From positions 1 through 37,412 of the forward strand of contig DATLYH010000204.1 of NCBI GenBank assembly GCA_035575035.1: a stretch of 37,412 nucleotides of DNA, written 5' to 3'. The notes under the pieces are model-generated. The model saw only the letters and a program-made list of their open reading frames with translations. It was not told the DNA's origin and did no database searches. This stretch comes from DATLYH01 sp035575035. GTDB lineage: Bacteria; Planctomycetota; Planctomycetia; Gemmatales; Gemmataceae. Below, in pieces: positions 8,310 through 16,603 of this stretch. A program made the translations under genes and the position numbers. The stretch's first letter is position 1. Each line of letters starts with the position of its first letter.

Positions 8310-9080
8310 GTGAAGAGGACACTGGCGATCGTGATCGGACTGATGAGCGTCGGGGCGGCGGTCTACGTCGGCAGCCGCCTGTGGGCGCAGCAGGGGACCC
8401 CGGGGGCCGCCCCTGTCCCAGCGCCCGTGCGGACCCCCGTCCGGGTCATCAACATGAGCAAGGTCGTCAAGAAGTACAACCGCTGGATCAACTTCCAGAA
8501 CGAGTACCGTGAGCTGTACAAACGGGAATACGAGCAGAAGATCGAGAAACTTAAGGGCGAGCTCCAGGTACACACTGCCAAGCTGCAAGACAGCAAGACC
8601 CCCGAAGCCGAGCGCACCACGGCCGAGAAGGAAGTCCGCCGCATCCAGCGTCAGATGCAGGAGATCAGCGATGACGCCAAGCAGACGCTGGGCAAGAAGG
8701 AAGCGGACATGATTGTGATTATTTACAAGGAGATCGAGGAGGCGGTGCAGCAGTTTGCCCGGGCCTCCGCCGTCGAGTTGGTAATGCACTACAACGACGC
8801 CACCGAGGAGCCCGACCTGCACAGCACGGCCAATATCCACCGCAAGCTGAGTTACGGCGGCTGCGTGCCGCTCTACATCGCCCCGGGCATGGACATCAGC
8901 GACCACATTATCCAGTTCCTCAATAGCCGCCACCCGCTCGCCGCACCGCCGGCCACAGGCGCCTCGAACGCGCCGCGGTCAGGAACGCCCCAGCCCGGCA
9001 CCACCGTGCCGCCGAATGGCTCGCAGCCCGGCACCGGCGTCACGCCGGCGCAGTACAACCCCCAGCGCCCGCGCCCGTGA
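8310..9080 (+). CDS. OmpH/Skp family periplasmic chaperone
   Basis: 256 residues from the GTG at 8310, which has GAGGAG 9 nt upstream and begins the signal peptide (VKRTLAIVIGLMSVGAAVYV). The mature part has the Skp pattern: a short strand (VRVINMSKVVKKYNRW), two long charged coiled-coil helices (ELYKREYEQKIEKLKGELQV ... EVRRIQRQMQEISDDAKQTL), and a return strand (MIVIIYKEIEEAVQQFARAS). The last 55 residues form a Pro/Gly/Thr-rich tail (SGTPQPGTTVPPNGSQPGTG) not found in proteobacterial Skp. Skp carries unfolded outer-membrane proteins across the periplasm. The gene lies upstream of lpxC, an outer-membrane biogenesis context. TGA is its stop codon. Confidence 0.85.
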   Translation: MKRTLAIVIGLMSVGAAVYVGSRLWAQQGTPGAAPVPAPVRTPVRVINMSKVVKKYNRWINFQNEYRELYKREYEQKIEKLKGELQVHTAKLQDSKTPEAERTTAEKEVRRIQRQMQEISDDAKQTLGKKEADMIVIIYKEIEEAVQQFARASAVELVMHYNDATEEPDLHSTANIHRKLSYGGCVPLYIAPGMDISDHIIQFLNSRHPLAAPPATGASNAPRSGTPQPGTTVPPNGSQPGTGVTPAQYNPQRPRP

Positions 9081-9100
9081 GCGACTCCTGCACCCCCAGC

Positions 9101-9222
9101 CGGCGAGCGGTCGGCGTGAGCCGGCCGGTGAAGCGAGCGGCCAGCCCGGCGAGCGGCCGGCGTGAGCCGGCCGGTGAAGCAAGCGGCCAGCCCGGCGAGC
9201 GGCCGGCGTGAGCCGGCCGGTC
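9101..9222. repeat. three tandem 46-bp copies of the GGCCGG palindromic element
   Basis: GAGCGG-CGGCGTGAGCCGGCCGGT units start at about 9105, 9151 and 9197, exactly 46 bp apart. The first has one change (GGTCGG). Each unit is internally palindromic. They lie between ompH and lpxC and belong to the same family as the elements at 2264, 3169 and 4523. Confidence 0.85.
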
Positions 9223-9334
9223 GAGGCACTGAGGGGTCCACCGGCCCGCTCACGGGGGCCGCTCGCCAGCTGGGATGTTCGCAGGACGTCGCCGACAAAC
9301 CGGAACACTTCCCGCGGTCAAGGATGACCCGAAC

Positions 9335-10216
9335 GTGAGAAGGTTGAGCTATCGCTATCAACGCACCATCGCCCGGCCCGCCGCGGTTCAAGGGATCGGC
9401 CTGCTGACCGGGGCCGACGTCCACCTGCGCTTCCTACCAGCGCCCCCTTCGCACGGGGTGGTCTTCGTCCGCACCGACCTGACCCCTCCCGTCCAGATCC
9501 CCGCCCGCGTTGACAACGTCACCGGCACCCAGAGACGGACGACGCTCGGCCGGCCGCCTGCCCACGTCGCCCTGGTGGAACATGTGCTCGCCGCCTTGGC
9601 GGGGCTGCGCATCGATAACTGTCGGGTCGAACTGAACGCGCCGGAGCCTCCGGGACTGGACGGCTCGGCGTATCGTTTCGTCGAGGCGCTGCGCGGGGCC
9701 GGCGCCGTGCTGCAACCGGCCCGCCGGGCCGTCTGGGGCGTCGCGACTCCGGTGGTGGTTGCCCAGAACGGCGCGACCCTGGCCCTGCATCCGGCCGAGG
9801 ATGACAACCTGACGATCTCCTACCTGCTCAACTACGGCCCGGACGCGCCCATCGGTTGGCAAATCCATACCCAGACGATCACCCCGGAAAACTTTGCCAA
9901 CAACCTAGCCGCTTGCCGGACTTTCCTCCTCGATCACGAGGCGGCGGAACTGCGGCGGCAGGGACTGGGCGCGCGGACCACGGTAGCCGACCTGGTGGTC
10001 TTCGGGCCGCATGGCCCCCTTGCCAACCGCCTGCGCTATGCCGATGAACCGGCCCGCCACAAGGTCCTGGACATTGTGGGCGACCTGGCGCTATTCGGCG
10101 CGGACTTGCGCGGCCACGTGGTCGGCTACCGCTCGGGCCATCCCCTTAATGTCGAGTTGGTACGGGTCCTTAGCCGGCGCCTGGCCGAGGGCTGCCCCAC
10201 GAGGGCGGCGGCGTAA
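9335..10216 (+). CDS. lpxC: UDP-3-O-acyl-N-acetylglucosamine deacetylase
   Basis: 293 residues from the GTG at 9335 (AAGGA 10 nt upstream); an in-frame ATG at 9275 would add 20 residues unlike the family. LpxC is the zinc deacetylase that commits precursors to lipid A synthesis. All zinc and catalytic residues are present: Glu82-His83 in LVEHVLAALAGLRIDN, His242 and Asp246 in DEPARHKVLDIVGDLALFG, and His269 in SGHPLNVELVR, together with the LDGSA loop. The N-terminal motif reads GIGLLTG, where many LpxC have G-GLHTG, so a conserved histidine is leucine (residue 24). The neighbours are ompH upstream and a Gfo/Idh/MocA gene downstream. Confidence 0.95.
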   Translation: MRRLSYRYQRTIARPAAVQGIGLLTGADVHLRFLPAPPSHGVVFVRTDLTPPVQIPARVDNVTGTQRRTTLGRPPAHVALVEHVLAALAGLRIDNCRVELNAPEPPGLDGSAYRFVEALRGAGAVLQPARRAVWGVATPVVVAQNGATLALHPAEDDNLTISYLLNYGPDAPIGWQIHTQTITPENFANNLAACRTFLLDHEAAELRRQGLGARTTVADLVVFGPHGPLANRLRYADEPARHKVLDIVGDLALFGADLRGHVVGYRSGHPLNVELVRVLSRRLAEGCPTRAAA

Positions 10217-10365
10217 AGAAAAAACAAGCAACCGCCGACGAACGCCGATAACAGTAAAGGAAGAGAAAGCCGGGCAAACCACGGGGGCGTGCCCGGACCC
10301 GGAAGCAGGGAGTATCTTTTCCGGAGGGGCGGGGCCGACGGCGGCTTGTTGCTTGGAGAAAGACA

Positions 10366-11457
10366 ATGGCTCGTCTGCGGCTGGCCGTGATCGGGGTCGG
10401 TCACCTGGGCCGAGAGCACGCCCGCATCCTGGCGGGGCTGCCGGAGGCCGAGTTGGTCGGCGTCGCCGACACCAATCCCGACCAGGCCGAGGCGGTGGCC
10501 CGCCGCCTGAATACCCGCGCTTTCGCCGACCACCGCCCGCTTCTCGATCAGGTCGAGGCCGCCGTCATTGCCGTGCCGACCGCCTACCATCACGCGGTCG
10601 CCGCCGACTTCCTCCGCCACGGCATCCCCCTGCTGGTCGAGAAGCCGTTGGCCCCAACGCTGGAACAGGCCGACGAGTTGGTCGAGTTGGCCCGCCGGCA
10701 CGGGGCGATCTTGCAGGTCGGCCACATCGAGCGCTTCAACCCTGCCTTCGAAGACTTGCAGCGCCGTCCGCTCCAGCCCAAATTCATCACCTGCCAGCGG
10801 CTCGGCCTTTTCTCGGGCCGCTCCCTCGACATCGGCGCCGTGCTTGACCTGATGATCCACGACCTCGACCTGGTGCTGACGCTGGTGCGGTCGCCGGTGC
10901 GGGACGTGGAGGCGGTGGGGGTATCAATCCTGGGGGGCCATGAGGACGTGGCCAACGCCCGGCTGATCTTCGCCAATGGCTGCGTCGCCAACCTGACGGC
11001 CAACCGACTGAGCAATGCACCGATCCGGCAGATGAGCGTCTGGGGGCCGGAGGGTTATGCCGGCCTGGACTTCGGCCGCCGCCGGCTGACGCTGATCCAG
11101 CCCAGCGAGCAGATGTACTGGCTGAGACAGAACCTTCATCGGCTGGAGCCCGCCATGCTGGCGTCGCTGAAGAACGAGCTGTTCGGCCGGCATTTGCAGG
11201 TGCTGCGGCTGCATCACAACGCCGGGGACCAGCTGACCAACGAGCTGCGCGATTTCATCCGCTGTGTGCAGACCGGGGCGAAGCCGCGGGTCGGCGGCGA
11301 GGCGGCCCGCGACGCCATCGCGCTGGCATTGCGCGTCCTGGAGCGCATCCAGGCCCACCCGTGGGAAGGCCAGGCTGACGGGCCGGCCGGTCCGCGTCAG
11401 CTGCCCGCACCGCGGGGCCTGCTATTCCGTCCCTTCCAGGGCGAGGCAGCCGCGTGA
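10366..11457 (+). CDS. Gfo/Idh/MocA family NAD(P)-dependent oxidoreductase
   Basis: 363 residues with an N-terminal Rossmann motif (AVIGVGHLGREHARIL, glycines 10, 12 and 15), the catalytic EKPL motif (Glu92-Lys93-Pro94), and the C-terminal domain start GHIERFNPAF. The IHDLDLVL motif fits sugar-nucleotide dehydrogenases of the family. The location right after lpxC suggests a UDP-GlcNAc 3-dehydrogenase role in making amino-linked lipid A (as GnnA does), but no GnnB-type aminotransferase is visible, so this is only inference. A 149-bp gap separates it from lpxC. Confidence 0.85.
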   Translation: MARLRLAVIGVGHLGREHARILAGLPEAELVGVADTNPDQAEAVARRLNTRAFADHRPLLDQVEAAVIAVPTAYHHAVAADFLRHGIPLLVEKPLAPTLEQADELVELARRHGAILQVGHIERFNPAFEDLQRRPLQPKFITCQRLGLFSGRSLDIGAVLDLMIHDLDLVLTLVRSPVRDVEAVGVSILGGHEDVANARLIFANGCVANLTANRLSNAPIRQMSVWGPEGYAGLDFGRRRLTLIQPSEQMYWLRQNLHRLEPAMLASLKNELFGRHLQVLRLHHNAGDQLTNELRDFIRCVQTGAKPRVGGEAARDAIALALRVLERIQAHPWEGQADGPAGPRQLPAPRGLLFRPFQGEAAA

Positions 11458-11664
11458 CTACGCCGGCGGGCAACCTTTCAACGGATGCACCTGCTCGCCG
11501 TGGCCTGCAACTTTAGAAGCCTGCTCCGTTGGCGTCGATAAGCCGGCGCGGATCAGGCCGCACTGGCCGTCCCCTGTTTCTTGACTACAACAGTTTCGTA
11601 CCGTTTACCACGGCTTGGCCTTCTCCTGGACGCCTACGTCTCCCCTGGCGAGGTAGCGCGGCAG

Positions 11665-13425
11665 ATGGAGCTATTGACTCACGACATCCTCATCGTCGGC
11701 GGCGGCGGTGCCGGCCTGCGGGCCGCCATCGCCATCGGCGAGGAAGACCCTCGGCTGTCGGTCGGCGTTATCTCCAAGGTTTACCCGATGCGGAGCCACA
11801 CCGTCTCGGCCGAGGGAGGAGCCGCCGCCGTCATCAAGCCCAACGACAGTCTCGATGATCACGCCAAGGACACCATCACGGGCTCCGACTGGCTTGCCGA
11901 TCAGGACGCGGTTGAGGTTTTTGTCAAGGAAGCCGTCAGCGAGATGATTCAGCTGGAGCACTGGGGCTGCCCCTGGAGCCGCGATCCCGACGGGCATGTG
12001 GCGGTCCGGCCGTTCGGCGGCATGAAGATCGAGCGCACCTGGTTCGCCGCCGACAAGACCGGCTTCCACATGCTCCACACGCTATTCCAGACCGCGCTGA
12101 AATACAACAACGTCACCCGCTACGACGAGTGGTTCGCCGTCCGGCTGCTGGCGGACGACGGCCGGGTCCAGGGAGTGGCGGCCATCGAGTTACTGACGGG
12201 GCGAGTGCGGGCCCTGGCCGGCAAGGCGGTCATCCTGTGCACCGGCGGCGCCGGCCGGATCTACCCCTTCACCACCAACGCCGCCATCAAGACCGGCGAC
12301 GGCATGGCCCTGGCCTACCGCGTCGGCGCCCCGCTCAAGGACATGGAGTTCGTTCAGTACCACCCGACCGGCCTGCCCGGCACCGGCATCCTGATCACCG
12401 AGGCGGCCCGCGGCGAGGGAGGTATCCTTCTCAACAAGGAAGGCCGCCGCTATTTGCAGGATTACAACCTCGGCCAGCCGCTCCCCGTGGACAGCCCCGA
12501 GCATCCCAAGAAGGCGACCATGGAATTGGGGCCGCGCGACCGGCTGTCGCAGGCCTTCTACAAGGAGAACGAGGCCGGCCGGACCTTCGAGGGACCGTAT
12601 GGCACCTACGTCCACCTCGATGTCCGCCACCTGGGAGAGAAGAAGATCAATAAAAAGATCCCCTTCGTCCGGGAGTTGGCCAAGAACTATGCCGGCATCG
12701 ATCCGGTCTATGAGCCGATCCCGGTTCGGCCGGTGGTCCATTACATGATGGGCGGAGTGAGCACCGACATCAACGGGGCGACGCCGGTGCCGGGGCTGTA
12801 TGCGGCCGGCGAGTGCGCGTGCGTCAGCATCAATGGGGCCAACCGGCTCGGCTCGAACTCGCTGACCGAATTGCTCGTCTTCGGCGCCCGGGCCGCCCGC
12901 AGTGCCGCCCGCTTCGCTGCGACCGCTCCCCCGATCAACGGCCCCGCCCTCTTGGCGATGGCCGCGGACGAGCAGCGGCAGATCGTCCAGCGCTGGTTCC
13001 ACGGCGGCGGCCGGGAAACGATCGCCGGCATCCGCACCGAGTTGAACAAGGCCATGGAGGCCGGCACCGGCATCTACCGCAGTGAGGAATCGCTGCGGCG
13101 GACCTGCGACACCATCCGTCAGCTCAAGCAGCGCTACGGGCAAGTCGGCATCTCGGACAAAAGCACCAGCTTCAACACCGAACTGGTGGCGGCCCTCGAA
13201 TTGGGTTTCATGCTGGACACGGCCGAGGCGGTTGCCTTCAGCGCTCTGGCCCGGCGGGAGTCGCGCGGCAGCCATCAGCGCACCGACTTCCCCCGCCGCG
13301 ATGACGAGAATTTCCTCAAACATTCCCTGGCCTATCGGACTGACGGCGATCCGCGGATCGACTACGCTCCCGTGACCATCACCCGCTGGCCCCCCGGAGA
13401 ACGCGTTTATGGCACCACCAAGTAG
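11665..13425 (+). CDS. frdA: fumarate reductase/succinate dehydrogenase flavoprotein subunit
   Basis: 586 residues from the ATG at 11665; a frame open from a TTG at 11581 adds residues not found in the family. An FAD-binding Rossmann motif (ILIVGGGGAGLRAAI) opens the protein. His45 in RSHTVSAEGG is the covalent flavin attachment site. Substrate-site motifs (QYHPTGLPGTG, ITEAARGEGG, RPVVHYMMGGV) and the capping-domain C-terminus (SHQRTDFPRRDDENFLKH) are complete. The B, C and D subunits that follow resemble E. coli fumarate reductase, so the complex is QFR-like; direction in the cell (succinate oxidation or fumarate reduction) cannot be told from sequence. The 3' end overlaps frdB by 17 bp, indicating translational coupling. 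Confidence 0.95.
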   Translation: MELLTHDILIVGGGGAGLRAAIAIGEEDPRLSVGVISKVYPMRSHTVSAEGGAAAVIKPNDSLDDHAKDTITGSDWLADQDAVEVFVKEAVSEMIQLEHWGCPWSRDPDGHVAVRPFGGMKIERTWFAADKTGFHMLHTLFQTALKYNNVTRYDEWFAVRLLADDGRVQGVAAIELLTGRVRALAGKAVILCTGGAGRIYPFTTNAAIKTGDGMALAYRVGAPLKDMEFVQYHPTGLPGTGILITEAARGEGGILLNKEGRRYLQDYNLGQPLPVDSPEHPKKATMELGPRDRLSQAFYKENEAGRTFEGPYGTYVHLDVRHLGEKKINKKIPFVRELAKNYAGIDPVYEPIPVRPVVHYMMGGVSTDINGATPVPGLYAAGECACVSINGANRLGSNSLTELLVFGARAARSAARFAATAPPINGPALLAMAADEQRQIVQRWFHGGGRETIAGIRTELNKAMEAGTGIYRSEESLRRTCDTIRQLKQRYGQVGISDKSTSFNTELVAALELGFMLDTAEAVAFSALARRESRGSHQRTDFPRRDDENFLKHSLAYRTDGDPRIDYAPVTITRWPPGERVYGTTK

Positions 13426-14173
13426 CGACGGCCGGACGGTGACCCTGGAGGTCTTCCGTTACTCGCCGGAGCAGGACCAGGAACCGCGCTTTCAGACTTA
13501 CACCATCCCTTTCCGTGAAGATTGGGTCGTCCTCGATGCGCTGAACTACATCAAGGACCAGGTGGATGGCTCGTTGACCTACCGCTGGTCATGCCGCATG
13601 GGGGTCTGCGGCAGCTGCGGCATGATGGTCAACGGCGAGCCGAAGCTGACCTGCGCCGCTTTCGTGAAGCATTACTACCCCGCCACCATCCGGGTCGAGC
13701 CGCTGAACAACTTCCCGGTGCTCCGCGATCTGGTGGTCAACATCGAGGACTTCCTGCACAAGTTGACCGAGGTCAAGGCCTGGCTGATCCCCAAACAGGA
13801 GAAGCCGGTCTCCGAGGGGGAGTATCTGCAAACGCCGGAACAGCTGGCCCGCTACAAGCAGTTCAGCATGTGCATCAACTGCATGCTTTGCTATGCCGCC
13901 TGCCCGGTGTATGGACTGGAGCCGAAGTTCCTCGGCCCGGCGGCCATCGCCCTGGCCCAGCGCTACAACCTCGACTCGCGCGACGGCGCCCGCGACCAGC
14001 GGGCCGAGGTCGTCGCCAGCAGCGAGGGGATCTGGGAGTGTACCTTCATCGGCGAGTGCAGCCGGGTCTGCCCCAAGAACGTGGACCCGGCCGGCGCCAT
14101 TCAGCAGGCCAAGGTGAGCAACGCCCAGGAGTGGTGGCGGTCGGTGCTGATGCCGTGGGGAGGAAAGAAGTGA
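13409..14173 (+). CDS. frdB: fumarate reductase/succinate dehydrogenase iron-sulfur subunit
   Basis: 254 residues. The N-terminal plant-ferredoxin-type [2Fe-2S] site has Cys62, Cys67, Cys70 and Cys82 (SCRMGVCGSCGMMVNG ... LTC). The C-terminal domain has the [4Fe-4S] and [3Fe-4S] ligands Cys155, 158, 161 and 165 (CINCMLCYAACP) and Cys211, 217 and 221 (ECTFIGECSRVCP). It passes electrons between the FAD of FrdA and the quinone site in FrdCD. The start lies inside frdA, and the TGA stop shares one base with the frdC start (TGATG), so the genes are tightly coupled. Confidence 0.96.
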   Translation: MAPPSSDGRTVTLEVFRYSPEQDQEPRFQTYTIPFREDWVVLDALNYIKDQVDGSLTYRWSCRMGVCGSCGMMVNGEPKLTCAAFVKHYYPATIRVEPLNNFPVLRDLVVNIEDFLHKLTEVKAWLIPKQEKPVSEGEYLQTPEQLARYKQFSMCINCMLCYAACPVYGLEPKFLGPAAIALAQRYNLDSRDGARDQRAEVVASSEGIWECTFIGECSRVCPKNVDPAGAIQQAKVSNAQEWWRSVLMPWGGKK

Positions 14174-14571
14174 TGGCGACCGAGACCAGGCCGCGGCCGT
14201 ATGTCCGGCCGATGCCCGCGACATGGTGGCTGCACAACCGCTACCTCTTCCTGTTCATGGTCCGCGAATTGACCGCGGTGTTCGTCGGCGGCTACGCGCT
14301 TTTCCTGCTGCTGCTGCTCTACCGCTTCGCCCAGGGACCAGAGCGCTTCCACGCCTTCTTCGAGAACACCCTCCAGTCGCCGTGGGTCATCGGTCTGCAA
14401 GTGGTGGCCCTGCTCTTCGTCCTTTATCACACCGTGACGACGTGCAACGCTGCCCCCGTGCTGATGACCGTCTGGCGCGGCGAGGAGAAGGTAGACCCGC
14501 GGTTGATCATCGGCGCCAACTATGCAGTGTGGCTGATTCTGTCATTGCTGATCATCCTTGTCGCCATCTGA
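14173..14571 (+). CDS. frdC: fumarate reductase membrane anchor subunit C
   Basis: 132 residues with three membrane helices (FMVRELTAVFVGGYALFLLL; SPWVIGLQVVALLFVLYHTV; GANYAVWLILSLLIILVAI). The N-terminus RPYVRPMPATWWLHN closely matches the KPYVRPMTSTWW opening of E. coli FrdC, which is what makes this the QFR type. It anchors FrdAB and forms the quinone pocket with FrdD. The ATG overlaps the frdB stop by one base. Confidence 0.92.
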   Translation: MATETRPRPYVRPMPATWWLHNRYLFLFMVRELTAVFVGGYALFLLLLLYRFAQGPERFHAFFENTLQSPWVIGLQVVALLFVLYHTVTTCNAAPVLMTVWRGEEKVDPRLIIGANYAVWLILSLLIILVAI

Positions 14572-14580
14572 GGAGAGGGA

Positions 14581-14910
14581 ATGGCCCGGTCGAATGAGCC
14601 GTTGTGGTGGGTGCCGTTCATGGCCGGCGCCGGCATCTCCGCCTTTCTGATGCCGGCCACCATCTTTGTCACCGCCATTGCTGTGGGGCTGGGCTGGATC
14701 GATGAGAGCGGCCTGCGTCGGCTGCTGAGCAACCCGCTGGTCCGCGTCTACCTGGTCGTTCTGATCTCGCTGTCGCTGTTCCACGCCGCCCACCGCCTGC
14801 GCTTCGTGTTGATCGATCTGCTGACGGCGCGGGGCGCCCTGTCGCTGATCTGCTACGGCACCGCCATCGTCGGCACACTGGCGGCGATCCTCATCGCGGT
14901 GATGGGGTAA
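14581..14910 (+). CDS. frdD: fumarate reductase membrane anchor subunit D
   Basis: 109 residues with three membrane helices. RSNEPLWWVPFMAGAGISAF parallels the SDEPVFWGLFGAGGMWSA opening of E. coli FrdD, and the middle helix carries SLFHAAHRLRFVLIDL like the LHRMHHAMHDL segment of FrdD. It is the last gene of the frd operon, 9 bp after frdC, with GAGGAGAGG just before the ATG. No clear T-rich terminator follows; a convergent gene ends at 14989. Confidence 0.9.
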   Translation: MARSNEPLWWVPFMAGAGISAFLMPATIFVTAIAVGLGWIDESGLRRLLSNPLVRVYLVVLISLSLFHAAHRLRFVLIDLLTARGALSLICYGTAIVGTLAAILIAVMG

Positions 14911-14988
14911 TTCCCCCAGGCTGTTCCAGCGCTCGGCGCTTCGACCATGCCGCAGGCCGGGCCGGCCGTTGTTGGAATGCCGCCGGTG

Positions 14989-16230
14989 TTAATCCAGCCC
15001 GCGCCCCGAGGGAAGATCGCGGATGCGGGTCAGCTCGATCCCCGCCAGCCGCCATGCGACCGGCGGGCCGGTTTCTACCGCCTTGGCGTCGCACTCCACC
15101 AGCAAGAACCCGTCCACAACGTGCTTCTGCGCCAGGGTGAACTGCACATCCTGGAGGAACCGGAGGCGATCGCCGTCCCGTCGATGCATCAAGACCCGAA
15201 GCGACTGGTCCACTTCGAGGAAATTGGCCAGGAGTTCGGGCTGCTGACACAGATTGCGCACTTCCGTCAGGGCCAGGCTCCGCTTCGACGGCTCCGGAGG
15301 CCAGAAGCGCTGCTCGTTCAATTGGACCAGGTCGGCGGCCGGGGCTGCGGCGCGGCCGGCCCGGAGATCGGCCTGCCACTGCCCCACGAATTCCTGGGCG
15401 CTTTTTTGCAGGGCCGATAGGTTCGCGCCGCGGGAGGTGAAGTTCAGCTGCGTGATCTGGACCTCGGGCGTCAGGTACCACTGCCGGCCCTGGAACTCCC
15501 GCTGCGTCCCCTTGATGCCATGGACCACCACCTGGAGGTCGAAGGTGGCGTCCGGCGTGGTAACCTGATAGGTCTGGCTGACCTTGTAGCCCCCCTCGAC
15601 GTAATCCCAATTCTTGATTCCCAGCAGTTTGACCTCGGCCTGCGAGCCGGCCAGCAACAGCAGGCGGACCTCGGGGCGCTGCTCGAAGGCGCCATAAAGC
15701 CCTCTGCGGCTTACCTCGCTGAGGGTGTTGAAGCGATTCTCCAACTCGCTGTGCAGCCCGGGCCCTTCCGCCGGCCGGTTCTCCGGGCGGAGCGTCAGCC
15801 GGAAGGCGCCGTCCAGGTCCCCCTCGCGCAGCCGATCGAACCACTGCCGGGTGAACGACTCGGCCTGGCCCCGGAGGACAAGGTAGGTGGCCCCGGTGTG
15901 CGACAGGAAAATCAGACCGAAGAGCACGCTCAGGCTGATGGCCCAGTTGGCCAACGCGGTGCCGGCCAACGTTCCCTCGGAACGCCGGATCTGCGACCGG
16001 GCAACCAGCGCCAACCCCATCGCCACCAAGGGGAAGACCAGCGTCCAGAGGGGCATCAGCCAGGGCGAGCCGAACAGGATGGAGGCGGCAAAGCCCACCA
16101 GAACGACCGTGCCGTACAGCGCGGCGAGGGCGCAACCGATGATGGCCAGCAGAGAGAGCGGCTGGTAGCCCGGCGATTCCGCCGGCGCCTCGCTGCCGGC
16201 AAAGCCCGGGCCGGGGATCGACTCCGCCAT
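14989..16230 (-). CDS. multi-spanning membrane protein with DUF4190-like N-terminus
   Basis: 413 residues from the ATG at 16230, which has GGAGGGG right upstream. The N-terminal third carries about four hydrophobic helices (SLLAIIGCALAALYGTVVLV; LMPLWTLVFPLVAMGLALVA; the GTLAGTALANWAISLSVLFG pattern), with RSQIRRSEGTLAGTALA resembling DUF4190-type domains. The remaining 300 residues look soluble, probably exposed, with no domain I recognise (QAESFTRQWFDRLREGDLDG, GRQWYLTPEVQITQL). It lies 76 bp downstream of rpoZ and may be read from the secG-yicC-gmk-rpoZ transcript. The function is unknown. Confidence 0.75.
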   Translation of the reverse strand: MAESIPGPGFAGSEAPAESPGYQPLSLLAIIGCALAALYGTVVLVGFAASILFGSPWLMPLWTLVFPLVAMGLALVARSQIRRSEGTLAGTALANWAISLSVLFGLIFLSHTGATYLVLRGQAESFTRQWFDRLREGDLDGAFRLTLRPENRPAEGPGLHSELENRFNTLSEVSRRGLYGAFEQRPEVRLLLLAGSQAEVKLLGIKNWDYVEGGYKVSQTYQVTTPDATFDLQVVVHGIKGTQREFQGRQWYLTPEVQITQLNFTSRGANLSALQKSAQEFVGQWQADLRAGRAAAPAADLVQLNEQRFWPPEPSKRSLALTEVRNLCQQPELLANFLEVDQSLRVLMHRRDGDRLRFLQDVQFTLAQKHVVDGFLLVECDAKAVETGPPVAWRLAGIELTRIRDLPSGRGLD

Positions 16231-16306
16231 GGTGCCCCTCCGGAGAAGTAATCGAGTCTTTTGCCCATCCTCGCCCTTTGCGGGTAATGGCCGAGCGCCG
16301 GCCGTT

Positions 16307-16603
16307 CTAATCCTCGCCGCTGCCGCCGAGGCTGGCGGAGATGTCGCCCAGCAGGGCTCGACGGGCGGCGTCGCTGGGCGGCAGGTTGCGGGTCTGCACT
16401 TGCCCCGAGGTGTCCAGGTAAATCTTGTCCTCCATGATCTCCCGGATGACGATGGCCATCTTGTCCCGCTCGTTGCCGCGCACCTCAACCAGCGGCCGGG
16501 CCCCCGTGTTCAGCATGATCATCCGCTTCTGGATCAAGGTCGAGAGCTTGAACCGCCCTCCCACCTTGTTGACGATTTCTTCTTCTTTCAACTCGTCGTG
16601 CAT
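16307..16603 (-). CDS. rpoZ: RNA polymerase omega subunit
   Basis: 98 residues from the ATG at 16603, which has GGAGGGG immediately upstream; another ATG six codons earlier lacks such a site. KVGGRFKLSTLIQKRMIMLN matches the omega N-terminal helix, followed by ARPLVEVRGNERDKMAIVIRE. Omega helps assemble RNA polymerase by binding beta prime. The gene overlaps the end of gmk by 16 bp, the usual bacterial gmk-rpoZ pairing, which supports the assignment. Confidence 0.92.
   Translation of the reverse strand: MHDELKEEEIVNKVGGRFKLSTLIQKRMIMLNTGARPLVEVRGNERDKMAIVIREIMEDKIYLDTSGQVQTRNLPPSDAARRALLGDISASLGGSGED

Noticed and set aside
9101..9222. CRISPR-like array
   Set aside because: Three 46-bp units repeat end to end with no variable spacers, so this is a tandem repeat.
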